Origin: DATCYZ01 sp036526195
Lineage (GTDB): Bacteria > Pseudomonadota > Gammaproteobacteria > Burkholderiales > SG8-39
NCBI GenBank assembly: GCA_036526195.1
Contig: DATCYZ010000035.1
Coordinates: 1-24,561 of the forward strand
Length of the DNA: 24,561 nucleotides
Reading direction: 5' to 3'
Made by a program: the position numbers and the translations under genes. Every line of letters begins with the position of its first letter. The first letter of the stretch is position 1. This document shows positions 10,469 to 17,637 of the stretch, in pieces. The notes beneath the pieces are model-generated. The model worked only from the letters and a program-made list of their open reading frames with translations, had not been told where the DNA came from and did no database searches.

Positions 10469-13400
10469 ATGGCAAAATCGCGACCACGCCGCACCGCACG
10501 TCCGGCGGTCAACCCGCAGCGCCTGCTCGACGGGGTGCCGGCGGCGATCGTCTACATCGATCGCAAACGGCGCATCTAGGCGGCGAGCCGCGCCTACGAA
10601 CAGTTGATCGGCATGCCCCGGGACGACCTCATCGGCCGCACCCATGCCGAGGCCTTCGGCGAGGCGGTCCACGCCGAGGTCCTGCCCTGGCTGGATCGTG
10701 CGTTCGACGGCGAGCGCGTCGGCTTCGAGGGCGAACGCACTCTGCCGCAGGGCGGCACGCGGGATCTGAAGGTCGAGTACGTCCCCGACCTCGGCCCGCG
10801 CGGCGCGGTGCGCGGCGTGTTCGGCCTGGTCACCGACATCAGCGCGCTCAAGGCCGCCCAGCGCGAAGCAGAGCACCGCGAGGCGCAGCTCCAGGGGATC
10901 TTCGAACTCGGCCTGATCGGCGTCGCAGTCAACGGGCCGGACGGAACGCGCGTCTGGTTCAACGACCGGCTGTGCGAGATCTACGGCCGCACGCGCGCGG
11001 AAACCGAGGTAGCCACCTGGCGCGAGACCACGCACCCGGAGGACCTCGCCGAAGACCTCGCCCAGACCGCGCGCATGCGGGATGGCGAAAGCGACGGCTA
11101 CCAGCGCGAGAAGCGCTACCTGCGCAAGAACGGCGAGGTGGTGCATGCCCGCCTCGTCGTGCGCGCGTTGCGCACGCCGGAGGGCGCGCTCGACCGCACC
11201 GTGAGCCTGGTGCATGACGTCACCGAGGTGCGCCGCGCCGAGATCGAGGCGCGCACCACCGCGGACCGGCACCGGCTCGCGGCCGAGGCCGCCAGCGTCT
11301 ACCCATGGCACTGGGACGTTGCCACCGACACCCTGACCTGGATGCATGCCCCGGAGAGCTTGCTCGGGCCGCGTCCCGCGCAGGGCCGCTACCCGCCGTT
11401 CGCGGAGATGGTGCACGCCGATGACCGGGACCGCTTTCGCGCCGGGCGTGGCCGGGCGATGCAGACCTGCAGCGAGCATCGCGACGAGTTTCGCCTCGTG
11501 CGCACCGATGGCGAGGTACGCTGGGTGCTGACGCGCGGGCACGCGATCGCCGGCGCGGACGGTGCGGTAGCGCAGGTCACGGGGGTGCTCGTGGACGTCC
11601 ACGAACGCCGACTGGCGGAGGACGCGCGTTCTGCGCTCGAACGGCGAAACGCCGATCTCGCCAACGCGATCGACCATGTGTCGATCGCCATGTGCCTGAC
11701 CGACGCCGAGGGCCGCTTCGTGATCGCCAACCGGGCGGCAAGGGAAGGCCACGGCGCCCCGTACAAGGGGCCGCGCGCGGAACGCATGGCGCCCGGCACG
11801 CGCTACGAGGACTACCTGCGTGGCATGCTTGCGGAAGGCCGGGTGATCGAGGCGCGCGGCCGCGAAGGCGAGTGGCTCGCCGGGCGCCTCGCGGCCCGTG
11901 CCGCCGGCGGCCTGAGCGTCGAGCAGCACATCGAAGGCGACATCTGGCTGCTGGTCAGCGATCACCGCCTGCCCGACGGCAGCACGCTGACAACGACGCT
12001 GGACATCAGCGAGCGCAAGCGCGCGGAGCGGGCGCTGGCGCAGAGCGAAGCCCGCTTTCGCGACTTCGCCGCCGCCAGCGGCGAATGGTTCTGGGAATCC
12101 GACGCGCAGGGCAACTACACCTGGTTCTCCGAGGAGGTCGAGCGCGTGACCGGCTTCCCCCGCGAATGGCACTACGGCAAGTCGCGCGCCGGGCTGGCCG
12201 CCGCCGCCGGCGCCGACCTCGCGGCAGAGCCCTGGCGCTCGCACCTCGAGGCGATCGAGCGCCACGAGCCTTTCCGCGAATTTCGCTTCATGCGTCGCGC
12301 GCCCGACGGCCTGCGCTGGATTGCCTCCAGCGGCGTGCCGATCTTCGATGCCGAGGGCGCCTGCAGCGGCTACCGTGGCACCGGCACCGACGTCGCCCGG
12401 CAGGTGGTACTCGAGCAGCGCGCGCGCGCCGCGGACGAGCGCCTGCGCCTCGCCATCGAGGACCTGAACGAGCCGATCTGCCTGACCGACGCCGAGGGGC
12501 GCATCGTCATGGCGAACCGTGCCTTCCACCGGGTCAACGCGAACCTCGATGAACACCTCGCGCCGGGCACGCCCTACGAGACGCACCTGCGCGCCGGTCT
12601 GCGCGCGGCAACTTCCCGGAAGCTGTGGGACGGGAGGAAACCTGGCTTGCGGACCGACTCGCGCGTCGACGCGCCGGTGGCGGTCCGTTCGAGCGCCGCC
12701 GCGACGACGGTACCGTGCTCGTGGTCTACGACCAGCGCCTCCCCGACGGCAGCGTGCTCACCTATGCGATGGATGTCACCGACCGGCGGCGCGCTGAGGA
12801 CGGACTGCGCGCACTCACCGAAACGCTGGAACAGCGGGTCTCGGAACGCACCGCCGCGCTCGAGTCCGCGGTGCGCGAACTCGAGGCGTTCTCCTACTCG
12901 GTGTCGCACGACCTGCGCGCGCCGTTGCGGTCGATCAACGGTTATTCCCGCATCATTGCCGAGGACGAAGGCCCGCACCTCTCGGTGGACGGCCTGCGCC
13001 ACCTGAAGGCGATCGAGCGCAACGCCAACCGCATGGGCGAGCTGGTCGACGACCTGCTCGACCTCGCGCGGGTGAACCGCGCGGACCTGCAACGTCGCCG
13101 GCTCGACCTCGGCGCGCTTGCGCGATCGGTGGTCGACGAACTCATGCCGCTCTATCCGAAGGCGAAAGTCGAGATCGGCGCGCTGCCGATGGCCGAAGGC
13201 GACCCGGTGCTGGTGCGGCAGGTGCTCGCCAACCTGATCGGCAACGGCCTGAAGTACTCCGGTCGGCGCGAATCAGGGGCCTGCGTGCGGGTCGACTGGG
13301 ACCCGGCGCACAATGCCTGCCGCGTCGCCGACAACGGCGTCGGCTTCGACATGGCGCACGCCGGCAAGCTCTTCGGCACTTTCGAGCGGCTGCACACCGC

Positions 13401-13527
13401 GGGCGAGTTCGAGGGCACCGGCATCGGCCTGGCCATCGTCAAGCGCATTGTCGAGCGCCACGGCGGCCGCGTCTGGGCCGAAGCCACCCCGGACGAAGGC
13501 GCCACCTTCCGCTTCACGCTCTCCTGA
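10469..13527 (+). pseudogene. Six-PAS sensor histidine kinase, disrupted by amber codon and frameshift
   Basis: A continuous kinase-like protein of about 1019 residues is readable from ATG 10469 to TGA 13527 only if two lesions are ignored. First, codon 37 is TAG (10577-10579) inside PAS1, between DRKRRI and AASRAYEQLIG in the same frame. Second, one base is missing near 12606-12609: the frame slips in PAS6, and adding one G would restore LRAGNFPEAVGREETWLADRL, which parallels GREGEWLAGRL in PAS4. In restored numbering there are six PAS domains (about 15-130, 140-255, 268-385, 398-520, 530-650, 658-780), a HisKA with H814 in SVSHDLRAPL, and a HATPase with NLIGNGLKYS, DNGVGFD and GTGIGLAIV. 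No transmembrane segment is evident, so it would have been a cytoplasmic sensor autophosphorylating on histidine. No response regulator is adjacent. Fragments starting at ATG 10604 or GTG 12625 could still be made. Sequencing error remains possible for either lesion. Confidence 0.85.
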
Positions 13528-13528
13528 G

Positions 13529-13551
13529 AAAAGGGGTCAGACCCCTTTTTT
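13529..13551. repeat. GGGGTCAGACCCC palindrome, copy 1
   Basis: Core GGGGTCAGACCCC at 13533-13545 is flanked by an A run and a T run. It fills exactly the space between the kinase pseudogene stop (13525-13527) and the VOC gene, whose TAA stop (13552-13550) is formed partly by the T run. As RNA it can fold as a stem of about 9 bp with a CAG loop and U tail, a bidirectional terminator shape. Confidence 0.9.
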
Positions 13552-13936
13552 ACGCGAGCTCCGAAATCTCGACCAGGTTGAGGTCCGGGTCGCGCACGTA
13601 GACCGAGCGGATCCGGCCGGTGGCGCCGGTGCGCATCACCGGGCCTTCGAGCAGCGGCACGCCGGCGGCGGCGAGCTTTTCCATCACCTGCGCGAGCGGG
13701 ATCGAGGCGATGAAGCACAGGTCCTGCGTGCCCGGCGCCGCGACGTGGGCACGCGGCTCGAATTCCTTGCCCCATTCGTGCACGTTGATCTTCTGCTGGC
13801 CGAAGATAAACGCCATGCGCTCCGCGCCCGGCGCACCGAAGCGCTCGAGCCGCATGCCGAGCACGTCCCGGTAAAAGCGGATGCAGCCCTCAAGATCGCG
13901 GGTCGTGAGGACGAGGTGGTCGAGGTGGTCGATCAT
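13550..13936 (-). CDS. VOC-family (glyoxalase/bleomycin-resistance fold) protein
   Basis: 128 residues, a single-domain VOC protein with two beta-alpha-beta-beta-beta modules. The first module opens DHLVLTTRDLEGCIRFYRDVLG, and the second ends in RSVYVRDPDLNLVEISE. Candidate metal ligands are H7, H53 and E123, positions usually used by metal-binding VOC enzymes; the fourth ligand is not obvious. Members include dioxygenases, lyases and resistance proteins, so the reaction cannot be named. A GGGAG ribosome binding site lies 6 nt before the ATG. It is the last gene of the minus-strand set PhyH, coiled-coil, MaoC-like, CoA-transferase, VOC, and a role in the same acyl-CoA or aromatic degradation route is inferred. 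Palindrome copy 1 touches its stop and copy 2 lies 13 bp before its start. Confidence 0.88.
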   Translation of the reverse strand: MIDHLDHLVLTTRDLEGCIRFYRDVLGMRLERFGAPGAERMAFIFGQQKINVHEWGKEFEPRAHVAAPGTQDLCFIASIPLAQVMEKLAAAGVPLLEGPVMRTGATGRIRSVYVRDPDLNLVEISELA

Positions 13937-13949
13937 GGAGCGCTCCCGA

Positions 13950-13973
13950 AAAAAGGGGTCTGACCCCTTTTTT
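13950..13973. repeat. GGGGTCTGACCCC palindrome, copy 2
   Basis: Core at 13956-13968 in the opposite orientation to copy 1, with six A before and five T after. It lies between the VOC start (13936) and the CoA-transferase stop (13981), 7 bp from that stop. Confidence 0.9.
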
Positions 13974-13980
13974 CACTATG

Positions 13981-15168
13981 TCAAACAATGCCTTTCGCAT
14001 GCAGTTCGGCAAGTTCCGCATCCGAATACCCGGCCGCGCGCAGCACCTCGTCGGTGTGCTCGCCGAGCGCCGGGGCCGCGTGGCGGATCGCGCCCGGCGT
14101 GGCCGAGAGCACCGGGAACACGCCCGGCATGCGCAGCGGCGCGCCATCGCCGGCGGTCACCTGCACGATGGCTTCGCGCGCGGTGTAGTGCGGGTCGGCG
14201 GCGATGTCGGCGATGGTGTAGATGGTGCCGGCGGGCACCTCGGCCGCCTGCATCGCGGCGAGCACGTCCTGCTGCGAGCGCTGCGCGGTCCAGGCCCCGA
14301 TCGCCTCGTCGATGCGCGCCATCTGCGCCGCGCGGCCCTCGTTGCGCGCGAGCGCCGGGTCGTCGCGCAGGTCCTCGCGGCCGACCGCCGTCATCAGGCG
14401 CTTGAAGAGACTGTCTGCGTTCGCCGCGATCAGCACCAGCGCGCCGTCCTTGCAGGGATAGGCGTTCGAGGGCGCGATGCCCGGCAGGCTGCTGCCCGAA
14501 CGCTCGCGCACCAGGCCCTCGGCGTCGTACTCCGGCATCATGCTTTCGGTGAGGTTGAACACCGACTCGAACAGCGACACGTCGATCACCTGCCCGACCC
14601 CGCTGTTCTTCGCCTGCAGGAGACCGAGCAGCGCACCGATCACGCCGTGCAGCGAGGCGATCGAGTCGCCCACCGACAGGTTCGGCCGCACCGGCGCACG
14701 GTCCGGGTAGCCGGTGACATGGCGCAGGCCGCCAAAGGCCTCGGCGATCGCCGCGAAGCCCGGCCGCTCGCGATACGGCCCGCTCTGCCCGTAGCCGGAG
14801 ATGCGCACCAGCACCAGCTTCGGGTTCACCTTCGAGAGCACGTCCCAGCCGAGGTTCCAGCGCTCGAGCGCCCCCGGGCGGAAGTTCTCCACCATGATGT
14901 CGGCGCTTTCCACCAGCCGGCGCACCACCGCCTGCCCCTCGGGCTTGCGCAGGTCCAGCGTGATCGACTTCTTGTTGCGCGACTGCACGTGCCACCACAG
15001 CGAGGTGCCGTTTCGCATGCGCCGCCAGCGCCGCAGCGGGTCGCCCTCACCCGGCGGCTCGATCTTGATCACCTCGGCGCCGAAGTCGCCCAGCGTCTTG
15101 CCGCAGAACGGCCCGGCGATCAGCGTGCCGAGTTCGAGGACCCGGACCCCGGTGAGCGGGCCGCTCAT
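13981..15168 (-). CDS. CaiB/BaiF family (class III) CoA-transferase
   Basis: 395 residues, the normal length of class III CoA-transferases, which move CoA between acyl-CoA donors and carboxylic acids through an aspartyl-CoA anhydride. The N-terminal segment LTGVRVLELGTLIAGPFCGKTLGDFGAEV-like block is typical (here residues 5-33), followed by DLRKPEGQ, VENFRPGALERWNLG and ISGYGQSGPY. The catalytic aspartate is D168 in LSVGDSIASLHG, matching Asp169 of formyl-CoA transferase. The C-terminal half has VPAGTIYTIADIAADPHYTAREAI. The specific acid is unknown. It sits downstream of MaoC-like and coiled-coil genes on the same strand, separated by 178 bp packed with four palindromes. The nearest (copy 3) ends 6 nt before the ATG, and no ribosome binding site is visible there, so the palindromes may have separated it from its original promoter or coupled neighbour. 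Confidence 0.94.
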   Translation of the reverse strand: MSGPLTGVRVLELGTLIAGPFCGKTLGDFGAEVIKIEPPGEGDPLRRWRRMRNGTSLWWHVQSRNKKSITLDLRKPEGQAVVRRLVESADIMVENFRPGALERWNLGWDVLSKVNPKLVLVRISGYGQSGPYRERPGFAAIAEAFGGLRHVTGYPDRAPVRPNLSVGDSIASLHGVIGALLGLLQAKNSGVGQVIDVSLFESVFNLTESMMPEYDAEGLVRERSGSSLPGIAPSNAYPCKDGALVLIAANADSLFKRLMTAVGREDLRDDPALARNEGRAAQMARIDEAIGAWTAQRSQQDVLAAMQAAEVPAGTIYTIADIAADPHYTAREAIVQVTAGDGAPLRMPGVFPVLSATPGAIRHAAPALGEHTDEVLRAAGYSDAELAELHAKGIV

Positions 15169-15174
15169 GAGGCG

Positions 15175-15196
15175 AAAAAGGGGTCAGACCCCTTTT
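15175..15196. repeat. GGGGTCAGACCCC palindrome, copy 3
   Basis: Core at 15180-15192, flanked by five A and four T. It begins 6 nt upstream of the CoA-transferase ATG (minus strand) and is the first of four copies in 165 bp. Confidence 0.9.
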
Positions 15197-15216
15197 CTCG
15201 GGAGACGCGGCGCGTC

Positions 15217-15239
15217 AAAAAGGGGTCAGACCCCTTTTT
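15217..15239. repeat. GGGGTCAGACCCC palindrome, copy 4
   Basis: Core at 15222-15234, same orientation as copy 3 and 42 bp from it. The spacer between copies 3 and 4 is about 20 bp and codes for nothing recognisable. Confidence 0.9.
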
Positions 15240-15274
15240 CAGCAGATCACGTTCGATCACGCGTCCGCGCAGGG

Positions 15275-15297
15275 AAAAAGGGGTCTGACCCCTTTTT
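15275..15297. repeat. GGGGTCTGACCCC palindrome, copy 5
   Basis: Core at 15280-15292, inverted relative to copies 3 and 4 and 58 bp from copy 4. The spacer of about 35 bp has no recognisable content. Confidence 0.9.
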
Positions 15298-15317
15298 GCG
15301 GTACGGCCTCCGCTGAG

Positions 15318-15339
15318 AAAAGGAGTCTGACCCCCTCTT
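15318..15339. repeat. Degenerate GGAGTCTGACCCC palindrome, copy 6
   Basis: Decayed copy (15322-15335) in the same orientation as copy 5 and 42 bp from it. One G of the left arm is A and the T run is interrupted by C. It ends 7 bp from the stop of the MaoC-like gene. Confidence 0.8.
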
Positions 15340-15346
15340 GCACGGC

Positions 15347-15814
15347 TCATCCCGGCTTGCGGCGCAGCATGCGCAGCGGGTCGTACTCGAGCACGGCTTC
15401 GCCGGCCTGGTTGATGACGCGGTTGGCGAAGCGCACCAGCCCGCGGTCGCCCTTCGAGGTGAGGCGCGCCTCGCGCACCTCGACCTCGACGTGGATCGTG
15501 TCGCCGACCAGGGTCGAGCGCTTGACGTCCAGCGTCGCGCCGAGGAAGGCGAGCCCGGTGTCCTGCATCGAAGGCAGCAGCAGGCCTTCGGCGAAGGTGT
15601 AGACCAGCGCACCGGGCACCACCTTGCCCTTCAGGCTGCGGCCCTCGTCGCCGTCGACGGTGAAGAGCTCCTCGGTCAGCCAGGTGAGGTTGACGAAGGT
15701 GGCGAGGTCCGCCTCGCGAAGGGTCCTGCGGTAAGTGCGAAAGCGCATGCCCACCGCGAGGTCTTCGTAGAAGTAGCCGGTCCCGATGACCGGCACATTG
15801 CCGACCGCGCTCAT
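15347..15814 (-). CDS. MaoC-like hot-dog fold protein (acyl dehydratase family), catalytic motif altered
   Basis: 155 residues, the length of a single hot-dog MaoC-like (R)-enoyl-CoA hydratase. YFYEDLAVGMRFRTYRRTLREADLATFVNLT gives the usual N-terminal strand and hot-dog helix; VVPGALVYTFAEGLL and VGDTIHVEVEV are also typical of acyl dehydratases. However the segment where the catalytic Asp-x4-His pair normally sits reads NLTWLTEELFTVD, with no histidine, so hydratase activity is doubtful. The family could act as a thioesterase-like or binding protein, or use other residues. The start codon is directly adjacent to the stop of the coiled-coil gene (15815), so they are co-transcribed. The CoA-transferase gene lies downstream beyond four palindromes, and an acyl-CoA pathway role is inferred from that neighbour. 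Confidence 0.82.
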   Translation of the reverse strand: MSAVGNVPVIGTGYFYEDLAVGMRFRTYRRTLREADLATFVNLTWLTEELFTVDGDEGRSLKGKVVPGALVYTFAEGLLLPSMQDTGLAFLGATLDVKRSTLVGDTIHVEVEVREARLTSKGDRGLVRFANRVINQAGEAVLEYDPLRMLRRKPG

Positions 15815-16108
15815 CTATTTCTTGTCGAAGTGAGAGCGCGCGCTGGCAAAGGCATCCTGCATCGCCTTCCAGGCGGCGTCGGTGCCGCGCATCATGTCGG
15901 TCCACGCGTCAGTCGAGGCGTTCTGCATCAGCTTCATCTGGTAGAGCGCCTCCTCGCGCCGCGCGCGCAGGGCCTCGAGCTGCTTCGCCGCCTCGGCCTG
16001 CATGCCGGCCTGCGCTTCCTTCGCCTTTTCTTCCCAGCGACCGATCTCGGCATTCCACTGGTCGAGCTGGGTCTTCATTTTGTTGACGTAATCATCGCGC
16101 TGCGTCAT
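15815..16108 (-). CDS. Small coiled-coil protein, function unknown
   Basis: 97 residues, highly charged and almost entirely helical. Residues about 8-60 form a predicted coiled coil rich in Glu, Lys, Gln and Ala, and the C-terminal part (TDAWTDMMRGTDAAWKAMQDAFASARSHFDKK) is amphipathic. No cysteine, signal peptide or membrane segment was seen, so it is a soluble cytoplasmic protein. The ATG is preceded by a strong AGGAGG ribosome binding site 6 nt upstream, which fixes the start. The stop abuts the ATG of the MaoC-like gene, so the two are translated together. Nothing in the sequence gives a function; an oligomerisation or scaffold role is only a guess. Confidence 0.85.
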   Translation of the reverse strand: MTQRDDYVNKMKTQLDQWNAEIGRWEEKAKEAQAGMQAEAAKQLEALRARREEALYQMKLMQNASTDAWTDMMRGTDAAWKAMQDAFASARSHFDKK

Positions 16109-16162
16109 GGCGTCCTCCTGTGAAGGGTGAGCAATCCGTCGCGAAGTGCAACCCCCCCGATC

Positions 16163-16972
16163 TTACCCCCGCCACGCGAGCGGGAAGCGGTCGCCGGAGA
16201 GCGGTTCGCCATGCGCAAGGCCGGGATCGACCGTCGGGATCGCCACCTCCCCCGCGCGCCGGCACCAGCGCGCATCGTCGCCCGTCCAGCGCGTCGCCAG
16301 CGCGCGGCGCCGGCCGGCGCCCGAATTTCCCGGCGCACCGTGCACGATCATCGCCTGGAACACCAGCACGTCGCCCGGCTGCATCGCGAAGCGCGCGATG
16401 CGATGCTGCGCGCGCATCGCGTCGATGTCCGGCAGCGGCGGCAACCCGGTATTCGCGTAGGGCGTGCGATCCGAGAAATGGTACGGACTGTATTCCGGCC
16501 AGAGGTGGCTGCCGCAGACATACTCCACGCCCACCGCCTCGGGCACCAGATCGAGCGGCAGCCACAGCGAACACACCTGCCGTCCGCTCACCGCCCAGTA
16601 GGGCTGGTCCTGGTGCCAGGGCGTGCGCTCCGCCGTCCCAGGCTCCTTCACCAGCAGCTGGTCGTAGAAGAAACGCACCTCGCTCGCGCCCATCACGCGG
16701 CCCGCGATCTGCGCCGCCGGCGACTCCAGTGCAAAGCGCCGGAATGCCGGCAACCGCTCGGCCAGCTCGAGGTCGCCGAAGAAGCGGCCCCGACCGCCCT
16801 TCGGCGTGTATTCCTCGGCATGCGGTCCGGGCGCACGCATCGCCGCTTCGATGGCCCCGTCGAGGAACGCGAGCCATTCGAGGGGAAAGATCCCGCGCAG
16901 GCAGACCACGCCGTCGGCGACGTAGGTCGCGCGCTCCGAATCGGTGACTGCGCGCAGCGGCGATTCAGGCAT
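16163..16972 (-). CDS. Phytanoyl-CoA dioxygenase (PhyH) family, Fe(II)/2-oxoglutarate oxygenase
   Basis: 269 residues from ATG 16972 (MPESPLRAV), the family's usual length. PhyH-type enzymes hydroxylate an acyl-CoA or small substrate with O2 and 2-oxoglutarate in the cytoplasm. The iron-binding facial triad is visible: H120 and D122 in TPWHQDQPYW and H211 in QAMIVHGAPGN, with R221-R223 downstream as likely 2-oxoglutarate contacts. EYVCGSHLWPEY is the common GSH region. A longer frame continues upstream to 17053, but that part is encoded by decayed short repeats (16984-17048), so 16972 is preferred. It heads the minus-strand set coiled-coil, MaoC-like, CoA-transferase, VOC, 54 bp before the first of these. 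Substrate unknown; an acyl-CoA is plausible from the neighbours. Confidence 0.9.
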   Translation of the reverse strand: MPESPLRAVTDSERATYVADGVVCLRGIFPLEWLAFLDGAIEAAMRAPGPHAEEYTPKGGRGRFFGDLELAERLPAFRRFALESPAAQIAGRVMGASEVRFFYDQLLVKEPGTAERTPWHQDQPYWAVSGRQVCSLWLPLDLVPEAVGVEYVCGSHLWPEYSPYHFSDRTPYANTGLPPLPDIDAMRAQHRIARFAMQPGDVLVFQAMIVHGAPGNSGAGRRRALATRWTGDDARWCRRAGEVAIPTVDPGLAHGEPLSGDRFPLAWRG

Positions 16973-16983
16973 CAAGGCGTGAT

Positions 16984-17088
16984 CCCAAAACGGTTTCGAC
17001 TTAGCGTGGAGAGATGGACGCAACCATACGACGGATTCGATTCTTCCGGGCAAGCATGGCTAACCCCCCAAACGGTTTTGACCCTTCC
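16984..17088. repeat. Three short decayed or truncated copies of the repeat start motif
   Basis: The first about 30 nt of the long tandem repeat (CCAAACGGTTTTGACTCTTCC) recur here. 16984-17000 reads CCCAAAACGGTTTCGAC. 17021-17048 reads CAACCATACGACGGATTCGA then TTCTTCC and is weak. 17058-17088 is near-perfect. Only the head of the unit is present each time, so they look like 5'-end remnants. They lie in the gap between the PhyH start and the two complete units. Confidence 0.6.
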
Positions 17089-17097
17089 GAAGAAGCA

Positions 17098-17335
17098 GGC
17101 CCAACCCCCCAAACGGTTTTGACTCTTCCTTTTCACCCAGTCGCGGCTTTATTCAAGGCCGGTCGCTTTTCCGGCCTTGAATAAAGCCGCGAAACACGAC
17201 AGCCACCCGTCCACCAACGCACAAACGAAAGCCAACAACCTGAGATGGAGCGACCTTCGTTTCCCCGCCACTTCACCCGGCCGGAAACTGCCCCGGCCGG
17301 GCGAAGTGACGGGGCCGGGGAAAAGCAAAAGAACC
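17098..17335. repeat. About 235-bp tandem repeat unit 1, with two long hairpins
   Basis: Begins GGCCCAACCCCCC and ends GCAAAAGAACC. Hairpin A has 22-bp perfect arms (17141-17162 and 17171-17192) with an 8-nt loop TCGCTTTT. Hairpin B has 22-bp arms (17263-17284 and 17293-17314) with two mismatches and the loop AAACTGCC. The conserved middle contains CAACCTGAGATGGAGCGACC. Only overlapping low-complexity reading frames span it, and no protein family was recognised. It could be a structured RNA gene, a dispersed palindromic element or a non-autonomous mobile element. Confidence 0.85.
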
Positions 17336-17365
17336 AGGACGGCTCTGATTGCTCCTAGAAAGCGA

Positions 17366-17600
17366 GGCCAACCCCCAAACGGTTTTGACTCTTCCTTTTC
17401 ACCCGGTCGCGGTTCTTTCTCAGGCCGGTCGCCTTTCCGGCCTGAGAAAGAGCCGCGAAACACGACAGCCACCCGTCCACCGGCGCACAACGATAGTCGA
17501 CAACCTGAGATGGAGCGACCTTCGTTTCCCCGCCACTTCGCCCGGCCGGAAACTGCCCCGGCCGGGCGAAGTGGCGGGGCCGGGGAAAGGCAAAAGAACC
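17366..17600. repeat. About 235-bp tandem repeat unit 2, with two long hairpins
   Basis: Directly repeated copy of the unit at 17098. Hairpin A arms are 17407-17428 and 17437-17458 (one G-U type mismatch, loop TCGCCTTT). Hairpin B arms are 17528-17549 and 17558-17579 (perfect, loop AAACTGCC). Outside the hairpin A stem the two units are nearly identical, while within the stem several base pairs differ with both partners changed. A 30-bp unrelated linker separates the units, and 17601-17637 to the nitroreductase stop holds nothing recognised. Confidence 0.85.
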
Positions 17601-17637
17601 GAACTTGAAAAAGTTTGGTTTCGCGGCGTGCGGGAGC

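Noticed and set aside
13529..13551. Copy 1 as simply the intrinsic terminator of the kinase gene
   Set aside because: Terminator function is plausible, but near-identical sequence at ten places, including inside a start region and a stop codon, is not explained by termination alone, so it is listed as a repeat.
15175..15339. Possible mini-CRISPR array (four regularly spaced palindromic repeats)
   Set aside because: Repeats are about 22 bp and fully palindromic with mixed orientation, spacers differ in length and are very short, the same repeat occurs singly elsewhere, and no cas gene is present.
16973..17053. N-terminal extension of the PhyH gene to 17053
   Set aside because: The extra residues are encoded by degenerate repeat fragments and lie before the normal family N-terminus; ATG 16972 gives the usual length.
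17149..17608. Overlapping open frames of 113-143 codons on both strands in the tandem repeat
   Set aside because: They run through the inverted repeats, so both strands give similar Pro/Arg/Gly-rich peptides. No ribosome binding site or family motif was seen; the hairpins explain the sequence better.
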